Shown: one piece after another, positions 48,994 through 57,733 of the stretch
How the letters are laid out: every line of letters starts with the position of its first letter
Position numbering within the stretch: the first letter of the stretch is position 1
From: Mycobacterium triplex
GTDB lineage: Bacteria; Actinomycetota; Actinomycetes; Mycobacteriales; Mycobacteriaceae
Direction of reading: 5' to 3'
DNA length: 64,000 bases
Assembly (NCBI RefSeq): GCF_000689255.1
Contig: NZ_HG964446.1
Span: forward strand, 5,569,784 to 5,633,783
Program-made: the position numbers and the translations under genes
The notes under the pieces: generated by a model
Databases searched by the model: none
Seen by the model: the letters and a program-made list of their open reading frames with translations, nothing else
Told to the model about the DNA's origin: nothing

Positions 48994-49770
48994 TCAGCCG
49001 AAGCGACCGGAGATGTAGTCCTCGGTGGCCTTCTGCGAGGGATTGGAAAAGATCTTCTCGGTGTCGTCGATCTCGATGAGCCGGCCGGGCTTTCCCGCCG
49101 CTTCCAGGTTGAAGAACGCCGTGTGATCGCTGACGCGGGCGGCCTGCTGCATGTTGTGCGTGACGATGACGATCGTGTAGTCCTGCTTCAGCTCGCTGAT
49201 CAGTTCCTCGATCGCCATCGTCGAGATCGGGTCCAGCGCCGAGCACGGCTCGTCCATCAGCAACACATCGGGTTGCACCGCGATCGCGCGCGCGATGCAC
49301 AACCGCTGCTGCTGCCCGCCGGACAGCCCGCCACCGGGCCGGTTCAGCCGGTTCTTGACCTCGTCCCACAGGTTGGCGCCCCGCAGCGAGTGTTCGGCGA
49401 CGTCGTCGAGCAGCCTGCGGTTGCGCACCCCCTGCAGCTTCAGGCCCGCGACCACGTTGTCGCGAATCGACATGGCGGGAAACGGGTTTGGTCGCTGGAA
49501 CACCATGCCGATCGCCCGGCGCACCCCCACCGGGTCGATACCCGGGGCGTAGATGTTCTCGTCGTCGAGCAACACGGTGCCCTCGACCCGCGCACCGGGA
49601 ATGACCTCATGCATCCGGTTCAACGTCCGCAGCACGGTCGTCTTGCCGCAGCCCGACGCGCCGATGAACGCCGTCACGCTGCGCGGGAGAATCGACAGTG
49701 TCACATCGGCGACCGCCTGAAACGATCCGTAATAGATGTTGACGTCTTTCAAGTCCAAACGCTTTGCCAC
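48994..49770 (-). CDS. pstB: Phosphate ABC transporter ATP-binding protein PstB (PhoT)
   Basis: A 258-residue ATPase powering phosphate uptake. Seen: Walker A GASGCGKTTVLRTLNRM, Q-loop MVFQRPNPFP, signature LSGGQQQRLCIARAIA, Walker B VLLMDEPCSALDP, and the switch His in VIVTHNMQQA, all PstB-specific. GTG 49770 has GGAGGAG about seven bases upstream and yields exactly the PhoT (Rv0820) length; the frame opening at 49803 would overlap the permease gene. Third gene of the pstS-pstCA-pstB unit. Confidence 0.95.
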   Translation of the reverse strand: MAKRLDLKDVNIYYGSFQAVADVTLSILPRSVTAFIGASGCGKTTVLRTLNRMHEVIPGARVEGTVLLDDENIYAPGIDPVGVRRAIGMVFQRPNPFPAMSIRDNVVAGLKLQGVRNRRLLDDVAEHSLRGANLWDEVKNRLNRPGGGLSGGQQQRLCIARAIAVQPDVLLMDEPCSALDPISTMAIEELISELKQDYTIVIVTHNMQQAARVSDHTAFFNLEAAGKPGRLIEIDDTEKIFSNPSQKATEDYISGRFG

Positions 49771-49783
49771 CCAGCACTCCTCC

Positions 49784-51724
49784 CTAGGACTTCTTGGGAG
49801 CAAACATCATCGAGACCACCCTGGCTCCGACATTGACAACGGCGATCATCAAGATCAGCGTCAGCCCCGCACCCCACAGTCGATCCGTGGGAACCGGGTT
49901 GACGCCTGCGCCCGCCGCTGTCTCGTTGAACATCATGCCAGGCAATGTCCCCATGAACCCCTTGAAGATGTCGAAGTTCATCGCCTGCGAGTAGCCGACC
50001 AGGATCAGCAGCGGAGCCGTCTCACCCATCACCCTGGCCAGCGCCAGCATGATCCCGGTGATGATGCCCGACAACCCTGTCGGGATCACCACCCTGACAA
50101 TGGTTTTCCACTTTGGAACCCCCAACGCATAGCTGGCTTCGCGTAGATCCATCGGAACGATCCGAAGCATCTCCTCCGTCGATCGCACGATTACCGGCAG
50201 CATCAACAGCACCAACGACAACGACACCGCGAACCCGGAGCGGCCAAGTCCCAGCGTGGCCACACACGACGCGTAGATGAACAGTGCGGCAATTATTGAT
50301 GGCACGCCGGACAAGATGTCCACCATGAAAGTGGCGACCCTGGCGAGTCTGGTCCCGCCGCCGTACTCCACCAAATAGATCGCGAGCATCACACCGATCG
50401 GGACGGAGATCGCGGCGGACACCAATCCCTGCAGCACGGTGCCGACGATCGCGTGATAGGCGCCGCCCCCGGCCAGGAACGGCGTCGTGCCCGCTTGCGA
50501 ATGCGTCCACCACGACAGGGACGCTATTGCCTTGAACCCCTTGATGATAACCGCGCACAGCACCCACAGCAGCGGCGCCAGCGCAATCAGCATCGCCAGC
50601 GAAACAAGCACCGTCGCAACGATGTTCGAGGCCCGGCGGCGCCGACCGAGCCCGGACAGCCTGCGTGCCTTGAGGGGCGGTCGTAGATCGAGGTCATCGC
50701 GCACCCGCTTGGTCCCGGCGAGGGCGCCGCGGGCCAACGCATCGACCACGAAGGTCAGCACGAAAAGCACCAGTCCCGCGGCGATGTACGCGCCGGCCTT
50801 GTACTTGTCGTTGAATTCCCATGCGGTGGCCGCGATCTTGGTCGCGAAGGTCGAGCCACCATCGAACAGCGACCAGCCGAACGCCTTTTGCGTGCCGCGC
50901 AAGATGATCAGCAGCGCGACCGTCTCACCCAGCGCGCGGCCCAGCCCCAACATCGCGCCGCTGATGTACCCGGACCGCCCGAACGGCAAAACCGTGGTGG
51001 TGACGACCTCCCAGCGGGTGGCGCCGAGCGCCAGTGCGGCCTCGATCTGATCGTGGGGCGTCTGCACGAAAACTTCGCGGGTGACCGCGGTGATGAGCGG
51101 CAGGATCATCACCGCCAACACGATCCCGCCGGTGAAAATGGTGCCGCCGCCGGCCGCCGACACCGTGCCGTCGGCGAACAGGAAAAGCCAGCCCAGCGAA
51201 TGGTTCAGCCAGGTCGCGACCGGCCGCAGTTGCGGAGCAAGCACATACAGACCCCACACGCCGTAGATGATCGAGGGAACCGCGGCCAGCAGGTCGACGG
51301 TGTAGGCCAGCGGCCCCGCGAGCCGCCGCGGTGCGTACTGGGTGAGGAAGATGGCGACACCCAAAGCGACCGGCATCGCCAGGATCAACGCGAACACCGA
51401 GATGAACAGCGTCACCTGCAGCAGATCGAGGATGCCGAAGTGCATCGCCGAGGTGTTGGTGGTGACCCAGTTGCCACGGTAGGTGAAGAAGTCCTCTTGA
51501 TTGCGCTTTAGCGCCGGCACCGCGCGCCACAACAAGAAGCCGCCGATCGCGACGACCACGATCGCGATCAGGACCGCCGACGCCTCGGCGAACTTGCGAA
51601 ATATCCGGTCGCCGAAACGGGATTGCACACCCTTCCATTGCCGGATGGGCAGAACCGGCGCCTCCGGAAAGGAGGCGGCAACGACCGCACCCGAACCCGG
51701 GTGGGCTGGATCTGGCGTAGTCAC
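49784..51724 (-). CDS. PstC-PstA fused phosphate permease
   Basis: A 646-residue polypeptide carrying both membrane subunits of the Pst transporter. Residues about 45-340 are PstC: six hydrophobic segments and coupling loop EAALALGATRWEVV followed by PFGRSGYISG. Residues about 365-640 are PstA: six more segments and coupling loop EASYALGVPKWKTIV followed by PTGLSGIITG. They are joined by a basic cytosolic linker (GALAGTKRVRDDLDLRPPLK...RRRRAS). Normally these are two genes; here there is no stop or start between them and both halves look intact. Flanked by pstS (47 bp) and pstB (13 bp). An assembly or sequencing error that removed a stop codon should be excluded. Confidence 0.92.
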   Translation of the reverse strand: MTTPDPAHPGSGAVVAASFPEAPVLPIRQWKGVQSRFGDRIFRKFAEASAVLIAIVVVAIGGFLLWRAVPALKRNQEDFFTYRGNWVTTNTSAMHFGILDLLQVTLFISVFALILAMPVALGVAIFLTQYAPRRLAGPLAYTVDLLAAVPSIIYGVWGLYVLAPQLRPVATWLNHSLGWLFLFADGTVSAAGGGTIFTGGIVLAVMILPLITAVTREVFVQTPHDQIEAALALGATRWEVVTTTVLPFGRSGYISGAMLGLGRALGETVALLIILRGTQKAFGWSLFDGGSTFATKIAATAWEFNDKYKAGAYIAAGLVLFVLTFVVDALARGALAGTKRVRDDLDLRPPLKARRLSGLGRRRRASNIVATVLVSLAMLIALAPLLWVLCAVIIKGFKAIASLSWWTHSQAGTTPFLAGGGAYHAIVGTVLQGLVSAAISVPIGVMLAIYLVEYGGGTRLARVATFMVDILSGVPSIIAALFIYASCVATLGLGRSGFAVSLSLVLLMLPVIVRSTEEMLRIVPMDLREASYALGVPKWKTIVRVVIPTGLSGIITGIMLALARVMGETAPLLILVGYSQAMNFDIFKGFMGTLPGMMFNETAAGAGVNPVPTDRLWGAGLTLILMIAVVNVGARVVSMMFAPKKS

Positions 51725-51771
51725 TGTGAATCCGTCACTGCTGGTTTGGTGTCGCTCCTTGGACCCGAGGG

Positions 51772-52887
51772 CTACTGCATCGCATCGATCGCGGCGACCA
51801 GTCGCTTCTTGACCTTATCGGTCAACGGGATGTAGCCGGCCGCCGCAAGGTTGGACTGACCGGTGTTCGCGGCCACGGTCAGGAACGACTTGATCGCCCT
51901 CGCGGTCTCCGCGTCGTAACCCTTCGAGCAGACGATCTCGTAGGTGGCCAGCACCAACGGATAGGCACCCGGTTGTTGGGTGGCGTACATCGAATTCAGG
52001 TTCAGCACCAGGTCATTGCCGCCGGACACGAAGGTGGCCGTGTCAATGGCGGTGCTGGCCGTCTCGGTGGTCAACGGAACCACGCCGCCGGCGGTGACGA
52101 GTTGCGCATAGGGAAGACCCGCCTGATCGGCGAAGCCCTTTTCCACATATCCGATGGCGCCGTGCGTGGCCCGCACCGCCTGGATGACACCGGACGATTT
52201 CGTCGCACCTTCGCCCACGCCGCCCTGGAATTCGGTGCCGACTCCACGAGACCAGCTCTCCGGTGCGGCGGCCGTCAGAAACTTCTGCACATTGTCGGTG
52301 GTACCCGAGGAGTCCATCCGGTAAATGGGCGCAATCCTGGTGTCGGGCATCGCGATACCGGGATTCAGCGCCGCCAGCACGGGGTCATTCCAGACGGCGA
52401 TTTGGCCGGTCAAGATCCGGGCCAGCGCATCACTGTTGACGGTCAACGTCTTGACCTCGGGCAGGTTGTAGACCAGGGCCACCGGCCCGAACACCAGCGG
52501 CAAGTCCCACGCGGGATTTCCGTTGCACCGCTTGGTGGCGGGCATGATCTGGTCGGTGTTCAGCGGAGAGTCCGACCCTGCGAAGTCGACATGGCCGGCG
52601 ATGAATTGCTCGCGGCCCGCTCCCGACCCCGTCGCGTTGTACGACACGGATTTGCGCGGGCAGTACTGACCCCAGACATGGCTGAACATCGCCATCGCGT
52701 TTTGCTGAGCGGTCGACCCCTCGGCCGTCAGTTCGCCTTTGCCGCTGCAGGCCGGCGTGCCGGGTCCCGAGGACGCCGGCGAGGCCGGGTCGTGGTGATT
52801 GTCGTCGCTGCCGCAGGCCGTCAGGCCCATCATCGTGATCGTCAACGCCGCGGCCGCCAGCGTCTTGCCCACGTTGCCCAGGCTCAC
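51772..52887 (-). CDS. pstS: Phosphate-binding lipoprotein PstS
   Basis: A 371-residue periplasmic phosphate receptor. Seen: signal peptide with lipobox GLTAC (LTITMMGLTACGSDD), phosphate-contact segments ELTAEGSTAQQNAM, NATGSGAGREQFIAGHVDFAGSDSPL (partial: GSGAGREQFIAGHVDFAGSD), and YRMDSSGTTDNVQKFL. GTG 52887 is preferred: the longer frame to 53004 would translate through the PHO-box-like repeats at 52970-52991 and push the signal peptide inward. First gene of the pst unit, presumably induced on phosphate limitation by RegX3. Confidence 0.92.
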   Translation of the reverse strand: MSLGNVGKTLAAAALTITMMGLTACGSDDNHHDPASPASSGPGTPACSGKGELTAEGSTAQQNAMAMFSHVWGQYCPRKSVSYNATGSGAGREQFIAGHVDFAGSDSPLNTDQIMPATKRCNGNPAWDLPLVFGPVALVYNLPEVKTLTVNSDALARILTGQIAVWNDPVLAALNPGIAMPDTRIAPIYRMDSSGTTDNVQKFLTAAAPESWSRGVGTEFQGGVGEGATKSSGVIQAVRATHGAIGYVEKGFADQAGLPYAQLVTAGGVVPLTTETASTAIDTATFVSGGNDLVLNLNSMYATQQPGAYPLVLATYEIVCSKGYDAETARAIKSFLTVAANTGQSNLAAAGYIPLTDKVKKRLVAAIDAMQ

Positions 52888-52969
52888 CGATCTCGCTTTC
52901 TCACGCAGTTTCGACGCATGCGGCCGCCGATCGAAACTATGCGCTGAAGCCCCTTTCACATGAGTGCCT

Positions 52970-52991
52970 AAGCGGTGAACGTGCGGTGAAT
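52970..52991 (-). promoter_or_regulatory. PHO-box-like direct repeats (RegX3 site) upstream of pstS
   Basis: On the minus strand, ATTCACCGCAC is followed directly by GTTCACCGCTT: two 11-bp units with the TTCACC core, the arrangement of actinobacterial PHO boxes. It lies about 83 bp before the pstS start. Confidence 0.65.
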
Positions 52992-53028
52992 AATTTGCCG
53001 GCACGCCACTTCTGCCTGCGCTTTCGCC

Positions 53029-53976
53029 TCAGCCCGCGGCCGGCCCCGGCGCATATGCGGTGTCGACGCTGTAGGTGGTGAATCCCTGTCGCTGATAGGT
53101 CCGAACCGCAGCGACATTGCCCGACTCGACGTAGAGCAGCACGGTGACTTCTGCAGCGGGACAACCCGGGTGCGGAGGCCCGGACAGGCGTCGGGCCAGC
53201 GACTCGATGCCGACGGCGGTCAGCATCTGCCCCAGCCCACGGCCTTGCGCGGACGGGTCGACGCCGAGGACGTACACCTCGCCGAGGCGCGGCTGATCGA
53301 GGTGCACTTTGGTCCAGTGGAAGCCCAGCAGCTCGTCGTCGCTCTCGTTGACCGCCAGGAACAAACCCGCCGGGTCGAACCACGGCTCGCCGCGCCGCTC
53401 GGCCAGGTCGGCCTCGGTCCAGCCGCCCTGTTCGGGATGCTCGACGAACGCGGCGTTGTTGACCCGCAGCAGCTCGGCATCGTCGTCGCTACCCGCGTAG
53501 GTGCGCACCAGCACGCCGGGCGGCGGGGCCACCGGGTCGGGAACGTTGTGCAGCGTGAGTCTCATCTGGACGAGTTCGCGCACCGCGACCAGACCCAGCG
53601 CGGACGCGGTCGCGGCGGCCGGCCGCAGTGTGCCGTGCGCCCAAAAGCGGTTAGTTCCACCGGTTTTGCCGATCGTCGCCCGCACCATGGCCGAGCCGAT
53701 ACCACGCCGGCGGGCCCGCGGATGGACCACGAGTTCGGCCATCGGATCGCCGCCGCCGCGCGGCGCACTTAGATTGAGATAGCCCTCGATCGTGTCGGCA
53801 CCCGAATCTGCGGCGCCGGTGATCACCAGATGATCGGTGCGGTGGTGCCCGAGTTCTCGAAGAACCTGCTCGCCGACGGGCGCTACCCCGTCGAATTCGG
53901 TTGCCGCCGCGACCAGTTCACGCACCCCCTGCTGCTCTTCGGCGCTCAGCGCGGAGCGCCAGCCGGGCGCGATCAC
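53029..53976 (-). CDS. mshD: Mycothiol acetyltransferase MshD
   Basis: A 315-residue enzyme acetylating Cys-GlcN-Ins, the last step of mycothiol synthesis. It has two GNAT domains: the N-terminal one with MAELVVHPRARRRGIGSAMV (about 78-98) and the active C-terminal one with VYVLGVDPSAQGRGLGQML (about 232-250) and LYVESGNVAAVRTYQRQGF. The MshD-specific HWTKVH segment is present. The GTG start overlaps the upstream regulator's stop by 4 bp (GTGA), so it is translated with glnR. Corresponds to Rv0819. Confidence 0.95.
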   Translation of the reverse strand: MIAPGWRSALSAEEQQGVRELVAAATEFDGVAPVGEQVLRELGHHRTDHLVITGAADSGADTIEGYLNLSAPRGGGDPMAELVVHPRARRRGIGSAMVRATIGKTGGTNRFWAHGTLRPAAATASALGLVAVRELVQMRLTLHNVPDPVAPPPGVLVRTYAGSDDDAELLRVNNAAFVEHPEQGGWTEADLAERRGEPWFDPAGLFLAVNESDDELLGFHWTKVHLDQPRLGEVYVLGVDPSAQGRGLGQMLTAVGIESLARRLSGPPHPGCPAAEVTVLLYVESGNVAAVRTYQRQGFTTYSVDTAYAPGPAAG

Positions 53977-54746
53977 TGACTACGCAGCGGGTCGGCCAGT
54001 GGGTCCTGCAGATCCTCGGAATCGGTCTCGTCCGTCTCGTCGGCGTCGTCGTCGGGCGGAGGGATCGGCGCTCGTCCGCGCGCCGGGCGAACGGCCTTGT
54101 AGCCCACATTGCGGACCGTGCCGATCAACGCCTCGTACTCGGGGCCGAGCTTGGCCCGCAGCCGACGTACGTGCACATCGACCGTCCGGGTGCCGCCGAA
54201 GAAGTCGTATCCCCACACCTCGTGCAGCAACTGAGCACGGGTGAACACCCGGCCCGCATGCTGGGCGAGGTACTTCAGCAGCTCGAACTCTTTGTAGGTG
54301 AGGTCAAGCGGGCGGCCCCGCAGCCGCGCGGTGTAGGTGCCTTCGTCGATCACCAGCTCGCCGAGGGTGACCTTCCCGGCGGTTTCCTGGTCGGCCAGGC
54401 CGCCGCGGCGACCCACCACCAGCCGGATGCGGGCATCGACCTCGGCGGGTCCGGTGCCGGGCAGCAGGATTTCGTCCAGGCCCCAGTCGGCGCTGACCGC
54501 CACCAGGCCGCCCTCCGCCACCACCGCCACGACCGGGACCGACCGGCCCGCGGTGCTCAACAAGCGGCAAAGCCCGCGCGCGGCCGACAGATCGGTGCGC
54601 GCGTCGACGAGCACCGCGTCCGCGGTGCCCGCTTCCAGCAGCGAGGACGGTTCGGGCGGCGCCGTCCGCACGGTGTGGGGAAGTAACGACAACGACGGCA
54701 GGACCGGGTCCGGGTGCAGCTCAGAGGTGAGTAGTAGTAGCTCCAA
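53973..54746 (-). CDS. glnR: GlnR-type orphan response regulator
   Basis: A 257-residue OmpR-like regulator of nitrogen assimilation (Rv0818). Seen: receiver-like domain (residues 1-120) with AVLVDARTDLSAARGLC, where the phospho-acceptor region is atypical as in GlnR, and a C-terminal winged helix with LTYKEFELLKYLAQHAGRVFTR and RTVDVHVRRLRAKLGPEYEALIGTVRNVGYK (partial: TVDVHVRRLRAKLG). The tail is acidic. TTG 54746 follows GGAGGGG by four bases and matches the M. tuberculosis N-terminus (ELLLLTSEL) as I recall it; ATG 54788 is an alternative. Co-translated with mshD. Confidence 0.9.
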   Translation of the reverse strand: MELLLLTSELHPDPVLPSLSLLPHTVRTAPPEPSSLLEAGTADAVLVDARTDLSAARGLCRLLSTAGRSVPVVAVVAEGGLVAVSADWGLDEILLPGTGPAEVDARIRLVVGRRGGLADQETAGKVTLGELVIDEGTYTARLRGRPLDLTYKEFELLKYLAQHAGRVFTRAQLLHEVWGYDFFGGTRTVDVHVRRLRAKLGPEYEALIGTVRNVGYKAVRPARGRAPIPPPDDDADETDETDSEDLQDPLADPLRSQ

Positions 54747-54936
54747 CAAGCCCCTCCAGCTCGTGGGAAAGGCATCTCCCAGATTCATAAAGCCACGTGG
54801 CGTTAGTGGCCAGGCCATCTAACGATAACGTGCTACCTGGCCTTTGTGCGCCTCGTTGCTCGCGACTGTGAGCCCCACCACGAGCTCATCCAGACCGGAA
54901 TCCCGCGCCGCGCGCCGCGGCGAACTGCGCCACAAT

Positions 54937-55749
54937 ATGCGGATGCGCAGGCTGCTGATCAGTGTGATCGCCACGGTTTCGGTCGTGGCGGTGATCGTCG
55001 TCGGCGCCGTCGGGACGGACTACGGCGCCAGCATCTACGCCGAATACCACCTGTCGCGCAACGTCCGCAAGGCGGCGAATCTGGGCTCCGACCCGTTCGT
55101 CGCCATCCTGGCCTTCCCGTTCATTCCGGAGGCGATGCACCGCCATTACCGAGAGCTGGAGATCAAGGCAAACGCCATTGATCACGCGCCGACGGGCAAG
55201 GCCACCCTGGAAGCCACCATGCACTCGATCGACCTGACCTACGCGTCGTGGCTGATCAGACCCGATGCGAAGCTGCCGGTAGGCAAGCTGGAGAGCCGCA
55301 TCATCCTCGACTCCTCGCACCTGGGCCGATACCTCGGCATCGACGACCTGATGGTAGAGGCGCCGCCCGCCGAGACCAACGACGCCACCGGCGGCACCAC
55401 CGAATCGGGCATTTCGGGAAGCCACGGGCTGGTATTCAGCGGCACCCCGAAATCCGCCGACTTCGATCACCGGGTGAGCACCTCGGTGGACCTTTCGATC
55501 GCCCCCGACGATCCGGCGACGCTCGTGTTCACCCCGACCGGCATCCTCACCGGCCCGGATACCGCCAACCAATCCGTGCCGGACGACAAGCGCGACGCCG
55601 TGCTGCGCGCCTTCACCGCCCGACTGCCCGATCAGCGGCTTCCGTTCGGCGTGGCGCCGCGCACCGTGGGGGCACGCGGCTCGGACGTCATCATCGAGGG
55701 CATCACCACGGGAGTAACCGTGACCCTCGAAGGGTTTAACCCATCATGA
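54937..55749 (+). CDS. lmeA: LmeA-like DUF2993 exported lipid-binding protein
   Basis: A 270-residue protein with an N-terminal hydrophobic anchor or signal (LLISVIATVSVVAVIVVGAVG) and a DUF2993-type beta-rich domain, matching Rv0817c/LmeA in length. LmeA binds phosphoinositides and supports lipomannan elongation in the periplasm. Seen in the domain: the repeated strand pattern LEIKANAIDHAPTGKATLEATMHSIDLTYAS (partial: GKATLEATMHSIDLTYAS). ATG 54937 is chosen over the upstream 54844, which lacks family features. Overlaps the thioredoxin gene by 4 bp (ATGA). Confidence 0.87.
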   Translation: MRMRRLLISVIATVSVVAVIVVGAVGTDYGASIYAEYHLSRNVRKAANLGSDPFVAILAFPFIPEAMHRHYRELEIKANAIDHAPTGKATLEATMHSIDLTYASWLIRPDAKLPVGKLESRIILDSSHLGRYLGIDDLMVEAPPAETNDATGGTTESGISGSHGLVFSGTPKSADFDHRVSTSVDLSIAPDDPATLVFTPTGILTGPDTANQSVPDDKRDAVLRAFTARLPDQRLPFGVAPRTVGARGSDVIIEGITTGVTVTLEGFNPS

Positions 55750-56168
55750 GTACCGTCGTCGTCGCGATCGTCGCGGCGCTCGCCCTGGCGGCAGTAGTCG
55801 GCTGGCTGGTAACCCGGCGCTCCGGAAGCATCACAGCAGTCGATTCGGGCCCGGGCCCACGGGCCGGCGCCGACACCGCTGACCTGGGACTGTCCGGCAC
55901 CGGACCGACGGTCGTGCATTTCAGCGCACCGTGGTGCGGACCCTGCGATCGCGTCCGCCGGGTGGTCGACCAGGTGTGCGACAACATGGGCGACGTGGCG
56001 CATGTGGAAGTCGACATCGACGCCAACCCGGCAGCCGCACGGCGGTTTTCGGTGCTGTCGTTGCCGACCACCTTGATTTTCGACGTCGACGGACGTCAGC
56101 GTTACCGGGCATCGGGTGTCCCGAAGGCCGCCGACCTGCGCTCTGCGCTCGAACCGCTGTTGGCTTGA
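55746..56168 (+). CDS. thiX: Membrane-anchored thioredoxin (ThiX-like)
   Basis: A 140-residue thioredoxin with an N-terminal transmembrane helix (VVVAIVAALALAAVVGWLVT) and the active site SAPWCGPCDRVRR. The cis-Pro loop is LSLPTTLIF. Length matches Rv0816c. The orientation of the helix suggests the domain may be cytoplasmic-face or exported; not decided here. ATG overlaps the lmeA stop. Its 3' end contains the promoter of the polycysteine leader (56185), so it may be partly co-transcribed with the sulfur operon. Confidence 0.88.
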   Translation: MSTVVVAIVAALALAAVVGWLVTRRSGSITAVDSGPGPRAGADTADLGLSGTGPTVVHFSAPWCGPCDRVRRVVDQVCDNMGDVAHVEVDIDANPAAARRFSVLSLPTTLIFDVDGRQRYRASGVPKAADLRSALEPLLA

Positions 56169-56184
56169 TCGCGATGTCATTGGG

Positions 56185-56190
56185 TAAGCT
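56185..56190 (+). promoter_or_regulatory. -10 element of the sulfur operon (leaderless leader peptide)
   Basis: TAAGCT ends seven bases before the GTG at 56198, so the leader peptide would be translated without a 5' untranslated region. Confidence 0.65.
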
Positions 56191-56197
56191 GACCGAC

Positions 56198-56293
56198 GTG
56201 TCATCCCGCATGGAGCCCATGCTCACCAAGCGTCGCGCAGTCGATCTGTGCCGCATCGCGGGTTGTTGTTGTCGCTGTTGCTGTAGCTGCTGA
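56198..56293 (+). CDS. Polycysteine leader peptide (cysteine-responsive attenuator)
   Basis: A 31-residue leaderless ORF starting with GTG and ending AGCCCRCCCSC, with eight Cys in its last 14 residues. Polycysteine leaderless short ORFs of this kind have been described in mycobacteria as attenuators: ribosomes stall on the Cys codons when cysteine is scarce and allow expression of the downstream genes. The ORF sits 97 bp before the DUF4395-cysA2-sseC genes. CTCC at 56352-56355 can pair with the GGAG ribosome-binding site at 56381-56384, a possible sequestering pair, although it is short. Too small for usual gene finders. Confidence 0.82.
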   Translation: MSSRMEPMLTKRRAVDLCRIAGCCCRCCCSC

Positions 56294-56390
56294 GTAGCCG
56301 CGCCCGCCCGCGCAGCGCTCGGAGCCAGCCCGGAGCCCCACCGTGGCATGTCTCCACTTCTTCCGTGCAACAGGCAAATAGGAGTCTTTC

Positions 56391-56861
56391 GTGTCAAGCA
56401 GTGATCCCAGCGCCCCGCTGGACCGCGTCGACGTTCGCGGACCCAGATTCGCCGCCTGGGTTACCACGGCCGTGCTGGTCGCGACGCTGCTCGTCTCGGC
56501 GCGCAGCCCGCTGGCGGCCGCGATCATTCTGGGAGCGCAGGCCGTCGTCTTCGCGATCGGTGCCTTCGGCGGCCCGCGCCGGCACCCTTACGGCCGGCTG
56601 TTCGCCACCCTGGTGGCCCCTCGGCTGGGCGCGGTAAAAGATCGCGAACCGGTGGCTCCCCTGAAATTCGCCCAGTTGGTCGGACTGATCTTCGCGGTCG
56701 CCGGTACCGCCGGATTCGCCGTCGGTGCGCCGCTGACCGGCGTCATCGCGACGGCTTTCGCTCTGGTGGCGGCGTTCCTGAATGCGGCCTTCGGCATCTG
56801 CCTGGGCTGCCAGCTTTACCCGCTCGTGGTTCGCTTACGACCGACCGCCGGTCCGGCGTAA
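56391..56861 (+). CDS. DUF4395 membrane protein
   Basis: A 156-residue membrane protein with about four hydrophobic segments (AWVTTAVLVATLLVSA; LAAAIILGAQAVVFAIGAFG; LVGLIFAVAGTAGFAVG; VIATAFALVAAFLNAAFGICLGCQLYPLV). A CxxC (CLGC) lies near the C-terminus, facing a membrane surface, suggesting thiol or persulfide chemistry with the neighbouring rhodanese. GTG 56391 follows ATAGGAG. It is the first structural gene after the polycysteine leader and is followed by cysA2 (37 bp). Confidence 0.8.
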   Translation: MSSSDPSAPLDRVDVRGPRFAAWVTTAVLVATLLVSARSPLAAAIILGAQAVVFAIGAFGGPRRHPYGRLFATLVAPRLGAVKDREPVAPLKFAQLVGLIFAVAGTAGFAVGAPLTGVIATAFALVAAFLNAAFGICLGCQLYPLVVRLRPTAGPA

Positions 56862-56898
56862 CCCAAGTTCATCGCAAGTAATCGAAAGGATCCACACC

Positions 56899-57732
56899 AT
56901 GGCACGCTCCGACGTCCTGGTCTCCGCCGAATGGGCTGAGAAAAATCTCGACACGGCGAACGTCGTGTTCGTCGAGGTCGACGAGGACACCAGTGCGTAC
57001 GACGGAGGCCACATCGCCGGTGCGATCAGGCTGGACTGGCGCACCGACCTGCAGGACCAGGTCAAGCGCGACTTCGTCGATGCCCAGCAGTTCTCCAAGC
57101 TGCTGTCCGACCGCGGCATCGCCAACGACGACACCGTGGTCCTCTACGGCGGCAACAACAACTGGTTCGCCGCCTACGCCTACTGGTACTTCAAGCTGTA
57201 CGGCCACGAGAACGTCAAGCTGCTCGACGGTGGCCGCAAGAAGTGGGAGCTCGACGGGCGCCCGCTGACCGCCGACACCGTCAGCCGGCCGGCCACCTCC
57301 TACACCGCGGCACCGCCGGACAACACGATCCGCGCGTTCCGCGACGAGGTCATCGCGGCCATCAACGTTAAGAATCTCGTCGACGTGCGCTCCCCCGACG
57401 AGTTCTCCGGCAAGATCCTGGCGCCCGCGCACCTGCCGCAGGAGCAAAGCCAGCGACCCGGCCACATTCCGGGAGCGATCAACGTGCCGTGGAGCCGGAC
57501 CGCGAACGAGGACGGCACCTTCAAGTCGGATGAGGAGTTGGCCAAGCTGTACGCCGACGCCGGCCTGGACGGCACGAAGGAAACGATTGCGTACTGCCGA
57601 ATCGGGGAACGTTCGTCGCACACCTGGTTCGTTCTGCAGGAATTGCTCGGGCATAAGAACGTCAAGAACTACGACGGCAGTTGGACGGAATACGGCTCCC
57701 TGGTGGGTGCCCCGATCGAGTTGGGAAGCTGA
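56899..57732 (+). CDS. cysA2: Thiosulfate sulfurtransferase (rhodanese) CysA2
   Basis: A 277-residue two-domain rhodanese, the exact length of M. tuberculosis CysA2/CysA3 (Rv0815c). The N-terminal inactive domain reads VLVSAEWAEKNLDTANVVFVEV...SAYDGGHIAGAIRLDW; the C-terminal domain has LVDVRSPDEFSGK and the active-site loop AYCRIGERSSHTWFVLQEL with the persulfide Cys. GAAAGGA precedes ATG 56899. One base separates it from sseC. The pair acts in sulfur transfer, and the leader upstream implies cysteine-dependent expression. Confidence 0.95.
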   Translation: MARSDVLVSAEWAEKNLDTANVVFVEVDEDTSAYDGGHIAGAIRLDWRTDLQDQVKRDFVDAQQFSKLLSDRGIANDDTVVLYGGNNNWFAAYAYWYFKLYGHENVKLLDGGRKKWELDGRPLTADTVSRPATSYTAAPPDNTIRAFRDEVIAAINVKNLVDVRSPDEFSGKILAPAHLPQEQSQRPGHIPGAINVPWSRTANEDGTFKSDEELAKLYADAGLDGTKETIAYCRIGERSSHTWFVLQELLGHKNVKNYDGSWTEYGSLVGAPIELGS

Positions 57733-57733
57733 T

